This document shows, in pieces, positions 7,200 to 15,360 of a DNA stretch of 19,128 nucleotides (its first letter is position 1; each line of letters starts with the position of its first letter). Source of the stretch: an uncultured Planctomycetales bacterium (lineage in GTDB: Bacteria; Planctomycetota; Planctomycetia; Pirellulales; S012-138); NCBI GenBank assembly GCA_937982665.1, contig CALJLD010000123.1, forward strand, positions 1 through 19,128, written 5' to 3'. Position numbers and translations under genes: made by a program. The notes under the pieces are model-generated. The model was not told the DNA's origin and ran no database searches. It saw nothing but the letters and a program-made list of their open reading frames with translations.

Positions 7200-7501
7200 T
7201 CGTCAGCGAATCATGTACTCGTCATTGTAACGCAAAAGATTTCCACGCGTTTCCGTAGAGAAGGATCAGAGTTGGCGACGGCGGTGTGCGTTCTTGGTAG
7301 CAGTCATCCTATGTGTGTGTCGCTACCGCACATTTCAACGTCGTCATGCGGCAATCGGCTTGGGCGAGTCAAACCCGGCATTCCTCGTTCTTGCATCCTC
7401 GAGGAACCGGCCGAAATCGCCCGATTAGGGTGGCGCGAAGTTTGCTGGGCAGCACTCTGATACAACCATTCCGAAAGCTCGGCGATCAATGTGAGGTTCC
7501 T

Positions 7502-9967
7502 ATGAATGCGCGACAACCCCTTGGCAGCACAAGTCTAATTCGCGGGTTCGATGAACTGTCGCTCAATGACTTATCGAGTGTAGGAGGCAAGAATGCTTCG
7601 CTTGGTGAGCTGCGACAAGAGCTGTCGCCCAAGGGTATCAGAGTGCCTAACGGATTCGCGACAACAGCAGCGGCCTACCGACGGTTCCTTGACGAGAACA
7701 ACCTGGAGGAACGGTTACGAAGAATCCTGGACAGTTTGGATGGAACGGATGTGGCGCAACTTCAGGCGGCGGGCCACGCCGCTCGGAGCGCCATCTTGGC
7801 CGCGAAATTGCCTCAGGACATCGAGACAGCGATTCTAGAAGCATACTACCGTTTGTCTAATGGCCGGGGGCCAATCGACGTGGCAGTACGCAGCAGTGCG
7901 ACTGCGGAGGATTTGCCTGAAGCCAGCTTCGCAGGTCAGCAGGAAACGTATCTCAACGTAAAGGGTGATACCCAACTACTAGACAGTTGCCGTCGCTGTT
8001 TCGCATCGCTATTTACGGATCGTGCGATTTCGTACCGAATGCATCATGGTTTCAACCATCTTGATGTGGCGCTTTCAATTGGTGTGCAACAGATGGTCCG
8101 TTCTGACCTGGCGACTGCCGGCGTCATGTTTACGCTCGATACGGAAACTGGGTTTCGCAACGCTGTTCTGATTAACGCAGCTTACGGCCTGGGGGAAAGC
8201 GTTGTCCAAGGGTCCGTCAATCCGGACGAATATCACGTCTTCAAGCCGACGTTGGCCGAGCCGGGCAAGCGACCGATTCTGTCAAAACAAGTTGGCACAA
8301 AAGAGCACCGGCTTGTTTACGACGAAGGCGGGGAACGTCAAACGCGGCTGGAATCAGTTCCGCTTGAGGACCGGCGCGTATTTGCGCTGGATGATGACGC
8401 AATCCTGGAATTGGCGCGGTGGGCCGTTTTGATTGAGGAACACTATTCAGAAAAAAGCGGGCGATGGACGCCAATGGATATCGAATGGGCTCGCGATGGC
8501 CGCACTCAGGAACTATTTATCGTCCAGGCGCGACCCGAGACTGTGCAGTCGCGAAGAGACTCGCTCAAGCTGGAGAGATACGAACTCGCAACAAAGGGGG
8601 AAGTCATAGTCACTGGACGAGCCGTCGGAGCCATGATCGGGCAAGGGCCAACGCGGATCATTGAAGACGTCTCGCGGCTGGATGAATTGCAACCCGGCGA
8701 GGTGCTCGTTGCAGATCGAACTGACCCCGACTGGGAGCCCGTTATGGCCCGCGCCGCGGCGGTCGTGACGAATCGAGGAGGGCGGACGTGCCATGCCGCG
8801 ATCGTCAGCCGCGAGTTGGGACTGCCGGCAATCGTAGGCGCGACGGGCGCTACGGAAGCGATCACTACTGGACAGGACGTGACCGTATCTTGTGCCGAAG
8901 GTGACACCGGGCGCGTTTATTCGGGTCTGTTGCCGATAACGAAGCATGCTCACGACGTGAAAGAAATGCCGCGACCAAAAACCAAGATCATGATGAATCT
9001 CGCGAACCCGGGCGAGGCATTCGCGCTGTCGTTCATTCCTAACGATGGTGTTGGCCTGGCGCGATTGGAATTCATCATCAGCAACAGGCTCCGCATTCAT
9101 CCTATCGCGCTGTGCGAGTATCCGAACATCGCTGATCGCGCAGCCCGACAGCGGATTGCTGAGATCACAACGGGTTATGCTGACAAGCAGCAATACTTTG
9201 TGGAGAAAGTGACTGAAGGCGTGGCAATGATCGCCGCCGCGTTTTGGCCCAAGGATGTCATCGTTCGCTTGAGTGATTTCAAGACCAACGAATATGCGAA
9301 TCTGATTGGAGGCCGAGACTACGAGCCGCAGGAAGAAAACCCTATGCTTGGCTTCCGCGGGGCGGCGCGCTATGTCCACCCGCAATTCGAACGGGCGTTT
9401 GCTTTGGAGTGCCAGGCAATGCACCGGGTTCGCGACGAGATGGGCCTGACCAACGTCAAGTTGATGGTGCCGTTCTGTAGAACGGTCGAGGAAGGACAGC
9501 AAGTCCTCAAAGCCCTAGCCCGGCACGGACTCGTTCGCGGAGAGGATAATCTCGAGATCTATGTCATGTGCGAGGTTCCGAGCAACGTAGTTTCCGCTAA
9601 GGAGTTTGCCCAAATCTTCGATGGGTTTTCGATCGGATCCAATGACCTAACGCAGCTTGTCCTCGGCGTTGACCGTGATTCCGAGATCGTCGCTGACACA
9701 TTCGACGAGCGAAATCCGGCGGTGCTGCAGATGATTGCCCAAGTTATCGACAAAGCACACCAGGCGGGTCGACCGATCGGCATTTGCGGGCAAGCTCCCA
9801 GCGATTACCCTGAGTTCGCCAGATTTGTTGTCGAACAGGGAATTGATAGCATATCCCTAAGCCCTGATGCCGTAATCACTACGACACTCGACATTCTTGA
9901 ACTAGAACGAGAGCTAGGCGAGGAAGCTTCAACGAAGCCTGAGACCCCAGCAACAGCGCAGTGTTAG
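7502..9967 (+). CDS. ppsA: Phosphoenolpyruvate synthase
   Basis: PpsA makes PEP from pyruvate with ATP and water (giving AMP and phosphate), the entry to gluconeogenesis from pyruvate. The 821-residue protein has the family order. An N-terminal ATP-grasp domain carries SVGGKNASLGEL (about 26-37), RSSATAEDLPEASFAGQQ (from Arg130) and GLGESVVQG. The swivelling domain carries GGRTCHAAIVSRELG with the phosphorylated His431. The C-terminal PEP/pyruvate barrel carries ENPMLGFRG, MVPFCRTVEEG, GSNDLTQLVLGVDRDS and GICGQ with the acid-base Cys762. The ATG at 7502 is chosen because GAGG lies five bases upstream and family similarity begins there; the frame is open to 7313 but that extension looks random. 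It is followed by the thioredoxin-reductase-like gene, probably co-transcribed. PPDK is excluded by the domain layout. Confidence 0.95.
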   Translation: MNARQPLGSTSLIRGFDELSLNDLSSVGGKNASLGELRQELSPKGIRVPNGFATTAAAYRRFLDENNLEERLRRILDSLDGTDVAQLQAAGHAARSAILAAKLPQDIETAILEAYYRLSNGRGPIDVAVRSSATAEDLPEASFAGQQETYLNVKGDTQLLDSCRRCFASLFTDRAISYRMHHGFNHLDVALSIGVQQMVRSDLATAGVMFTLDTETGFRNAVLINAAYGLGESVVQGSVNPDEYHVFKPTLAEPGKRPILSKQVGTKEHRLVYDEGGERQTRLESVPLEDRRVFALDDDAILELARWAVLIEEHYSEKSGRWTPMDIEWARDGRTQELFIVQARPETVQSRRDSLKLERYELATKGEVIVTGRAVGAMIGQGPTRIIEDVSRLDELQPGEVLVADRTDPDWEPVMARAAAVVTNRGGRTCHAAIVSRELGLPAIVGATGATEAITTGQDVTVSCAEGDTGRVYSGLLPITKHAHDVKEMPRPKTKIMMNLANPGEAFALSFIPNDGVGLARLEFIISNRLRIHPIALCEYPNIADRAARQRIAEITTGYADKQQYFVEKVTEGVAMIAAAFWPKDVIVRLSDFKTNEYANLIGGRDYEPQEENPMLGFRGAARYVHPQFERAFALECQAMHRVRDEMGLTNVKLMVPFCRTVEEGQQVLKALARHGLVRGEDNLEIYVMCEVPSNVVSAKEFAQIFDGFSIGSNDLTQLVLGVDRDSEIVADTFDERNPAVLQMIAQVIDKAHQAGRPIGICGQAPSDYPEFARFVVEQGIDSISLSPDAVITTTLDILELERELGEEASTKPETPATAQC

Positions 9968-9993
9968 CTCCAGAACCGATCGATTATCGAATT

Positions 9994-10413
9994 ATGTCCG
10001 GTCCCGCTGAACCGTCAGCTAAGTCGCTGCAACGCATTAGGAACTTTGTCGAACGTTATTGGCTAAAGTCGGGAACTTCACCTCATCCAAACGAAGAAGT
10101 CACGGAGACCGTGATTCACGGCTTGGCGAAGCACCTCGACGACTTGGGCAGGCCGCTGTGCCCGTGCAATTTCTATCCGGACAAGCAAGCGGAAGTTGCC
10201 TCCAGTCGGCGCTGGATTTGTGCTTGCGACGAAATGAAGCAATACAAGTATTGCCACTGCTTGCTGTTTGTGCGCGAAGACGGCAATCCCATCACGGAGT
10301 ACCTTCCCGAGGAACATGAAGGTCGCCAGGCATATGGTCTGATCAAAGATCCAACACCTAACAAAGGGCGGGAGGCAACCCGGTCGTCTCGTGCCGCTGG
10401 CGAATCCGACTAA
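9994..10413 (+). CDS. Ferredoxin:thioredoxin reductase catalytic-subunit homologue
   Basis: The family takes electrons from ferredoxin through a 4Fe-4S cluster to a neighbouring disulfide and on to thioredoxin. The 139-residue protein has all six key cysteines in three pairs: CPC (56, 58), CAC (76, 78) and CHC (87, 89). By comparison with Synechocystis FTR, Cys56, 76, 78 and 87 would bind the cluster and Cys58 and 89 form the active disulfide. The middle motif is CAC rather than CPC, and the first spacing is 17 rather than 16 residues. ITEYLPEEHEGRQ and KDPTPNKG follow as in bacterial homologues. No variable (alpha) subunit is seen. The start may be ATG 9994 or GTG 9961, the latter overlapping the ppsA stop; neither has a good ribosome site. 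It follows ppsA by 26 bases and overlaps the ATPase gene tail to tail by 56 bases. Confidence 0.88.
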   Translation: MSGPAEPSAKSLQRIRNFVERYWLKSGTSPHPNEEVTETVIHGLAKHLDDLGRPLCPCNFYPDKQAEVASSRRWICACDEMKQYKYCHCLLFVREDGNPITEYLPEEHEGRQAYGLIKDPTPNKGREATRSSRAAGESD

Positions 10414-13048
10414 TCACTTTCAGGAATTCGCCGACAAGAAAAGGAACAAAGCTCAGGCCGAAGACGACTGCCAGGTCAGTCATAGAAAGAGGCGTGAAGT
10501 GAAAGATACGAGCGGCGGATGGCAAATAGACGATTGATAATTGAAGTACAAATCCCAGTACGACGGCGCCGATCAACCGATAATTCTTCCAGAGCCGGCT
10601 GGAAAACGCCAAGTCGAGAGTGGATTGGAGCGAAAGCACATAAAACAACTGGCTGCAAGCGAGAGTCAAGAACACGGCCGTTCGGGGATACGCCCATTCA
10701 TCTACGCTTGTCGGGTCCTCACTTGGCACAATCTGTGAAGCAAAGAACAGCCACACGCAGACACAGATTGCCCCAACGAGCAAGCCAATGCCTAGGATGC
10801 TGCGTCCAATTCCCTCAGCAAACAACCCCTCGTCTCTTGACCGCGGGGAGCGCCGCATGAGGTCGGCCTCAGGCTGCTCAAAGCCTAGTGCCAGAGCTGG
10901 CAGTCCGTCTGTAACGAGGTTGATCCAAAGGATGTGGATCGGCAACAGCGGGAGCGCAGCGAATCCCCAGATGATTGCGGTCGCCATTAGCACAATTTCG
11001 CCGGTATTCGTTGTCAGTAGGTAGCGGACAAATTTGCGAATGTTGTCATAGACAGATCGCCCTTCCTTAATCGCGGCCGTAAGCGTAGCCAGGTTATCGT
11101 CGGCCAGAATCATGTCCGAAGCTTCCTTGCTGACCTCGGTGCCTGTTATTCCCATGGCAACGCCAATGTCCGCCTGCTTGAGCGCCGGGGCGTCATTGAC
11201 GCCATCCCCCGTCATCGCGACAACAGCGCCCGTTGATTGTAGCGCCTTAACAATGCGAATCTTGTGGGCAGGAGTCACGCGCGCATAGACACCAATTTGG
11301 CCCGCCTGGCTGGCCAATTCGTCATCGGACATCTGATCGAGAGTTCGACCTTCGACGGTAACAGCGTCTTGCTGCAAGAGGCCAACATCCTCGGCAATCG
11401 CGGTCGCAGTCCCGGCATGATCGCCTGTTATCATGACGACTCGGACGCCTGCACCGCGACAGGCTGCGATGGCATTCTTGGCCTCTTCCCTGGGCGGATC
11501 GATTAAGCCCATGCTGCCCAGCCAGATAAGGTCTGATTCCGCTTCCTCGACAGACTCGGGCAATTGCTCACTTTCCCATGGCTTGTAAGCAAAGCCGAGC
11601 ATTCGTCGGCCGCGCCGCGCCGCTTCGTTCGCTGAATTCAGAAGTGATGACCGCCGGGCATCTGAAAGAGTTTTTATTCCGTCATCTGTGACCTCGTGAG
11701 TCGTCACTTCCAAGATCCGCTCCGCAGCGCCCTTGGCAAAGATCACTTTCGATGCCTCATCATCGCGATGCAGCGAACTCATCATCTTGCGGTCGGCGTC
11801 GAATGCGAATTCTTTCAACCGGGGAATTGCTGCGATTATGTTGGTCGGCATGCGTCCCGTTGCGATGGCGCCCTCGAGTAAGGCGACTTCCGTGCCGCTA
11901 CCATCGAATGTCAATCCTTCATCGTTTTTCTTGACTTGCGCGTTGTTGCACAAGACAGCGCATTTCCAAAGCTGTTCAACGACAGTTGCCTTGTCAGAGG
12001 CTGGCTCCACGTCGGCAACGCGCATTTGATTAAGCGTAAGCGTGCCTGTCTTGTCTGTGCAGATGACATTCACGGAGCCGAGTGTCTCGACGGTTGCTAA
12101 TCGACGCATGATGGAGTGCCGTTCGGCCATCCTGCGTGCCCCAAGCGCAAGCGTTACTGTGATGATCGCCGGCAGACCCTCGGGGATTGCGGCAACGGCC
12201 AGGCTCACCGCGGTCAGGAACATCTGCGACGATGGCATTCCCCGTAGCCAGCCGATCCCGAATAGCGTCAAACAAATGACGATGACGATAAGTCCTAGGT
12301 ACCTGCTGAGTCTCGTCAGTTGGCGTCGCAGTGGCGTGCCGGTATCCTCGGCCGTTTCCAACATCTCTGCGATCTTGCCAAGCTCTGTCTGCCTTCCGGT
12401 TGCAGTGATCACAGATCTGCCGTGGCCTCGCACAAGTGCCGTCCCGGAATGGATCATGTTGGTCCGTTCGGCCAACTGCGCATGGAGCGGAAGTACCTCG
12501 TGGGATTTTTCGACAGGCAGCGATTCACCAGTGAGTGCCGCTTCATTGACCTGTAAATCAACCGCTTCCAAGATCCTCCCGTCCGCGGGAACAATATCTC
12601 CGCTGGCGACTTCGATCACGTCGCCGGGCACCAGTTCAGCTGTGGAAATCTCGCGCAACACACCATTGCGGAGAACGCGAGTTGAAGGCTGAGACATACG
12701 GCGCAATGCACTAACGGCCTCTTCAGCACGACGCTCTTGAACGAAGCCAATCAAAGCGTTGGCAAGCATGATGGTGGCGATCAGCAGTGAGTCTTCCCAA
12801 GACCCGACAATCCCACTTACGATTGCGGCGATAGCTAGCAGCGCGATCAGCCAGTCAGCAAATTGTCGCAGAAACACTTGCAGCGCCGACGTCGGGCGAG
12901 CAGTTTCCAGGACATTCGGTCCGGTTGCCGCCAAACGTTGGGCAGCTTTCTCGTCCGAGAGCCCTCGCGTTTCATCGGAGTCCGCGCTCTCGATGACAAC
13001 ATCCCGATCCAATGACCAAGGAATCGGGATCTGGCCAGTGTCTGGCAT
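10358..13048 (-). CDS. P2A-type cation-transporting P-type ATPase (Ca2+-ATPase-like)
   Basis: This inner-membrane pump of the SERCA/PMA1/PacL family probably exports Ca2+ (possibly Mn2+). The 896-residue protein has a cation-ATPase N-terminus, the actuator motif ALTGES (171-176), M4 with PEGLP (289-293), the phosphorylation motif CTDKTGT with Asp332, the nucleotide-domain KGA (439-441), and the hinge TGDGVNDAPALKQAD (613-627). C-terminal helices M5-M10 follow. Ca2+ site residues of SERCA have equivalents: Glu290 (E309), Asn681 and Glu684 (N768, E771), Asn710, Thr713 and Asp714 (N796, T799, D800). The M8 glutamate (E908) appears replaced (TLACSQ), suggesting one transported ion. No ribosome site is evident before the ATG. 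The 3' end overlaps the convergent reductase gene. A 189-base gap to the stress protein gene may hold a promoter. Confidence 0.92.
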   Translation of the reverse strand: MPDTGQIPIPWSLDRDVVIESADSDETRGLSDEKAAQRLAATGPNVLETARPTSALQVFLRQFADWLIALLAIAAIVSGIVGSWEDSLLIATIMLANALIGFVQERRAEEAVSALRRMSQPSTRVLRNGVLREISTAELVPGDVIEVASGDIVPADGRILEAVDLQVNEAALTGESLPVEKSHEVLPLHAQLAERTNMIHSGTALVRGHGRSVITATGRQTELGKIAEMLETAEDTGTPLRRQLTRLSRYLGLIVIVICLTLFGIGWLRGMPSSQMFLTAVSLAVAAIPEGLPAIITVTLALGARRMAERHSIMRRLATVETLGSVNVICTDKTGTLTLNQMRVADVEPASDKATVVEQLWKCAVLCNNAQVKKNDEGLTFDGSGTEVALLEGAIATGRMPTNIIAAIPRLKEFAFDADRKMMSSLHRDDEASKVIFAKGAAERILEVTTHEVTDDGIKTLSDARRSSLLNSANEAARRGRRMLGFAYKPWESEQLPESVEEAESDLIWLGSMGLIDPPREEAKNAIAACRGAGVRVVMITGDHAGTATAIAEDVGLLQQDAVTVEGRTLDQMSDDELASQAGQIGVYARVTPAHKIRIVKALQSTGAVVAMTGDGVNDAPALKQADIGVAMGITGTEVSKEASDMILADDNLATLTAAIKEGRSVYDNIRKFVRYLLTTNTGEIVLMATAIIWGFAALPLLPIHILWINLVTDGLPALALGFEQPEADLMRRSPRSRDEGLFAEGIGRSILGIGLLVGAICVCVWLFFASQIVPSEDPTSVDEWAYPRTAVFLTLACSQLFYVLSLQSTLDLAFSSRLWKNYRLIGAVVLGFVLQLSIVYLPSAARIFHFTPLSMTDLAVVFGLSFVPFLVGEFLKVISRIRQRHETTGLPPALC

Positions 13049-13097
13049 CCGTACGTCTTGGGTGGGTAATTCAGGAGCGATCTAACGGCGCGCTGTT

Positions 13098-13115
13098 AAT
13101 CGCGAATGCGAGATT
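13098..13115. repeat. Imperfect palindrome upstream of the P-type ATPase gene
   Basis: The plus strand reads AATCGCGAATGCGAGATT, in which 7 of 9 base pairs match around the centre. It lies 50-67 bases before the ATPase start, in an otherwise featureless 189-base gap, where an operator would be expected. Chance cannot be excluded. Confidence 0.3.
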
Positions 13116-13227
13116 ACGAAATAAATGTTTTACTGATTCAATGTCATCGAGTCGAATTCTTTGAATTGTTTGGATGGATGTTCGGTTCCCTGGCAATGAA
13201 TATTGGGCGTCCAGATCGCCTGCCAAC

Positions 13228-13244
13228 AGATTGAGATTCAATCT
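13228..13244. repeat. Perfect 7-base inverted repeat at the end of the stress protein gene
   Basis: AGATTGA-GAT-TCAATCT spans the stop codon of the minus-strand stress protein gene (TGA at 13238-13240). The three-base loop and the lack of a following T-run on the minus strand argue against an intrinsic terminator. It may be a weak hairpin that stabilises the 3' end, or a protein site. Confidence 0.35.
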
Positions 13245-14155
13245 AGATCAACAGGTGACTGAAACCCAGGCGGCTTAACAGCGATCACAGAACACGGAAT
13301 ATGGGGCAACAGGCGTTCTGCGGTGTTGCCAGTCACGAATCCCGCTATCCCGGTTCGCGCGACTGTGCCCATCACAAGGACGTCAATTCTATGCCGTTCA
13401 ACCGCGTTCAAGATTTGCAGGTACGCTGAACCAGCCTCAAGATGGACAATTGCGTCGTTTTTGAGGTTGTAACTCTCAAGCTGCTTTGAGATGTGCTTGT
13501 CGGCCAATGCACGATAATCCTTGACGGTGCCGGACGACGTGCGCGCAGGCAGTGCTTCGGCCATTTCTGGATAACAAATCGAGTGTACCACATGCAGTTG
13601 AGCATCGTTGAGCGCCGCCATAGAGCAACCGAGTTCCATCGCCAGATCACCCACCGGCTGCAGGTCATGGGCAACGAGGATCGAGGATATCTTCTCTGGC
13701 TGTGGTTCTGTCAGCCACACTGGGCAAGGACAGAGCCGCAGGAGTTTCATCCCTGTGCTTCCAAACAGCATAGAGCGGAATGTGCCCATGCGGCGCGTTC
13801 CGGAAATAAGCAAGTCATGCTTGTCTCGTAAGACCTGCCGAATGAGTTCCAACCACGATTTTCCGACGACGACTTTCCCATCAGCTTCCACACCCTCGGC
13901 ACGAGCATGCTCCACGAGTCCCTGAAGAACTTCCTGTGCGCTCACTCTTAATGTTTCGATGTCCCCCAACTCAGTCGGGATGACAATCGACGACGAATCC
14001 AAAACGTGCATAAACAGCACACGTGCCGAATTCGCTTTGGCCAACGACACGGCGCGCTGAATCGCGGCTTCAGACGGTGGCGCTGGGCGCTCGGAGACAA
14101 ACCGGTCATCTTCGGAAAGGTCGACGCCAACCAGGATGTGCTTAAATCTGTGCAT
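13238..14155 (-). CDS. Tandem universal stress protein (UspE-like)
   Basis: A cytoplasmic stress protein with two Usp (Rossmann-like) domains in 305 residues. Domain 1 (about 3-148) starts FKHILVGVDLSEDD and ends SGTRRMGTFRSMLFGSTG then CPVWL. Domain 2 (about 155-294) starts ISSILVAHDL and ends MGTVARTGIAGFVTGNTAE then CSVIAVKP. The second half closely resembles UspE-type proteins. The ATP motif G-x2-G-x9-G(S/T) is degenerate in both halves (Arg122 and Ala266 at the second glycine, and GN instead of GS in domain 2), so ATP binding is doubtful. The ATG at 14155 fits the family N-terminus; the frame is open to a GTG at 14197, and neither start has a clear ribosome site. The gene lies upstream of the P-type ATPase on the same strand, a pairing that suggests shared stress control. 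Confidence 0.9.
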   Translation of the reverse strand: MHRFKHILVGVDLSEDDRFVSERPAPPSEAAIQRAVSLAKANSARVLFMHVLDSSSIVIPTELGDIETLRVSAQEVLQGLVEHARAEGVEADGKVVVGKSWLELIRQVLRDKHDLLISGTRRMGTFRSMLFGSTGMKLLRLCPCPVWLTEPQPEKISSILVAHDLQPVGDLAMELGCSMAALNDAQLHVVHSICYPEMAEALPARTSSGTVKDYRALADKHISKQLESYNLKNDAIVHLEAGSAYLQILNAVERHRIDVLVMGTVARTGIAGFVTGNTAERLLPHIPCSVIAVKPPGFQSPVDLD

Positions 14156-14231
14156 TGTTGGAACTTTGAAAAGGGGCCGTGCTTTACCCAGCGACACGCG
14201 TGCAATTCTGATGCCCGGATCTGGTTGTTTC

Positions 14232-14251
14232 CCTTCGACGGGCTACGAAGG
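14232..14251. repeat. Perfect inverted repeat CCTTCG-N8-CGAAGG
   Basis: Six-base arms around an eight-base loop, 77-96 bases upstream of the stress protein start. As RNA it could form a small hairpin in the leader; as DNA it could be an operator. No T-run follows on either strand, so it is not an intrinsic terminator. Confidence 0.3.
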
Positions 14252-14326
14252 AACCTTTATAGACGGTTGCCCCATCAATTCCGAGTTTTGCGAATCGCCT
14301 GAAAAGATTTGCCGCAGAAGATGCTC

Positions 14327-14344
14327 GCAACGAACCGCCGTTGC
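14327..14344. repeat. Perfect inverted repeat GCAACG-N6-CGTTGC
   Basis: Six-base arms with a six-base spacer. The left arm is part of a ten-base direct repeat (TCGCAACGAA) that recurs 55 bases further on. It is a candidate protein-binding site for control of the stress protein gene, the exporter operon, or both. Confidence 0.35.
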
Positions 14345-14604
14345 TTGATTCGCCTGATTCATTCCGTTAGGACCGATTGTCGCAACGAATGTCTGCACAT
14401 GTGCGAATCACGAAGAGTGTGCTAGATCGCACGATTCTGTATCGGCTGTATTGTGATTGTGCGGCAATCGCCCATTTTGCCGCTCCCAATTCGCATGCTT
14501 GCCCCGGCACGCACATTGCATTGGAGCGTTTCGATCGGCGGCGAAGTTCGATGGGACTCCGACCGCGGTACAGCCAACTGCACCAGCTGAAAGTGCTCAG
14601 ATCC

Positions 14605-15354
<750 letters not shown>

Positions 15355-15360
15355 CAAGGC

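Larger units (their letters stand above)
7146..7501. promoter_or_regulatory. Divergent intergenic region between the hydrogenase operon and ppsA
   Basis: This 356-base stretch must hold the promoters of both the minus-strand hydrogenase operon and plus-strand ppsA. Open frames reach into it, but none carries family sequence. On the minus strand there is a TACAAT hexamer (7224-7229) without a convincing -35 box. Two overlapping inverted repeats lie at 7182-7199. A GAGG ribosome site for ppsA sits at 7493-7496. No terminator or riboswitch-like structure was recognised. Promoter positions remain inferred. Confidence 0.6.
14156..14604. promoter_or_regulatory. Divergent intergenic region with many short inverted repeats
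   Basis: This 449-base region separates the stress protein gene (minus) from the ABC exporter operon (plus). Frames that extend into it from both sides give Cys/His/Arg-rich, non-family sequence and are taken as non-coding. It contains CCTTCG-N8-CGAAGG (14232-14251), GCAACG-N6-CGTTGC (14327-14344), GCACATGTGC (14395-14404), GTGC-N6-GCAC (14419-14432) and GATTG-N5-CAATC (14455-14469). It also has a direct repeat TCGCAACGAA at 14325-14334 and 14380-14389. No firm promoter boxes were identified. Confidence 0.5.

Noticed and set aside
7233..7248. Sigma-54-like TGG...TTGC pattern on the minus strand upstream of the hydrogenase operon
   Set aside because: The GG-GC spacing is nine bases instead of ten, and the flanking consensus bases are missing.
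7313..7501. Upstream extension of the ppsA frame by 63 codons
   Set aside because: The extra residues do not resemble the family, and the ATG at 7502 has a proper ribosome site.
8513..9502. Long open frame (329 codons) on the minus strand opposite ppsA
   Set aside because: It lies entirely antisense to well-conserved PEP synthase domains, shows no family motifs, and is rich in Arg/His/Ser as expected for a shadow frame.
12042..12692. 216-codon plus-strand open frame opposite the P-type ATPase
   Set aside because: Antisense to the transmembrane and phosphorylation region of the pump; low-complexity Ser/Thr/Arg translation.
13228..13244. Intrinsic terminator of the stress protein gene
   Set aside because: Only a three-base loop, an AT-rich stem, and no T-run after it on the minus strand.
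14377..14604. Upstream extension of the ABC ATPase frame by 76 codons
   Set aside because: The translation is Cys/His/Arg-rich, unlike any ABC N-terminus, and it lies in the repeat-rich intergenic region.
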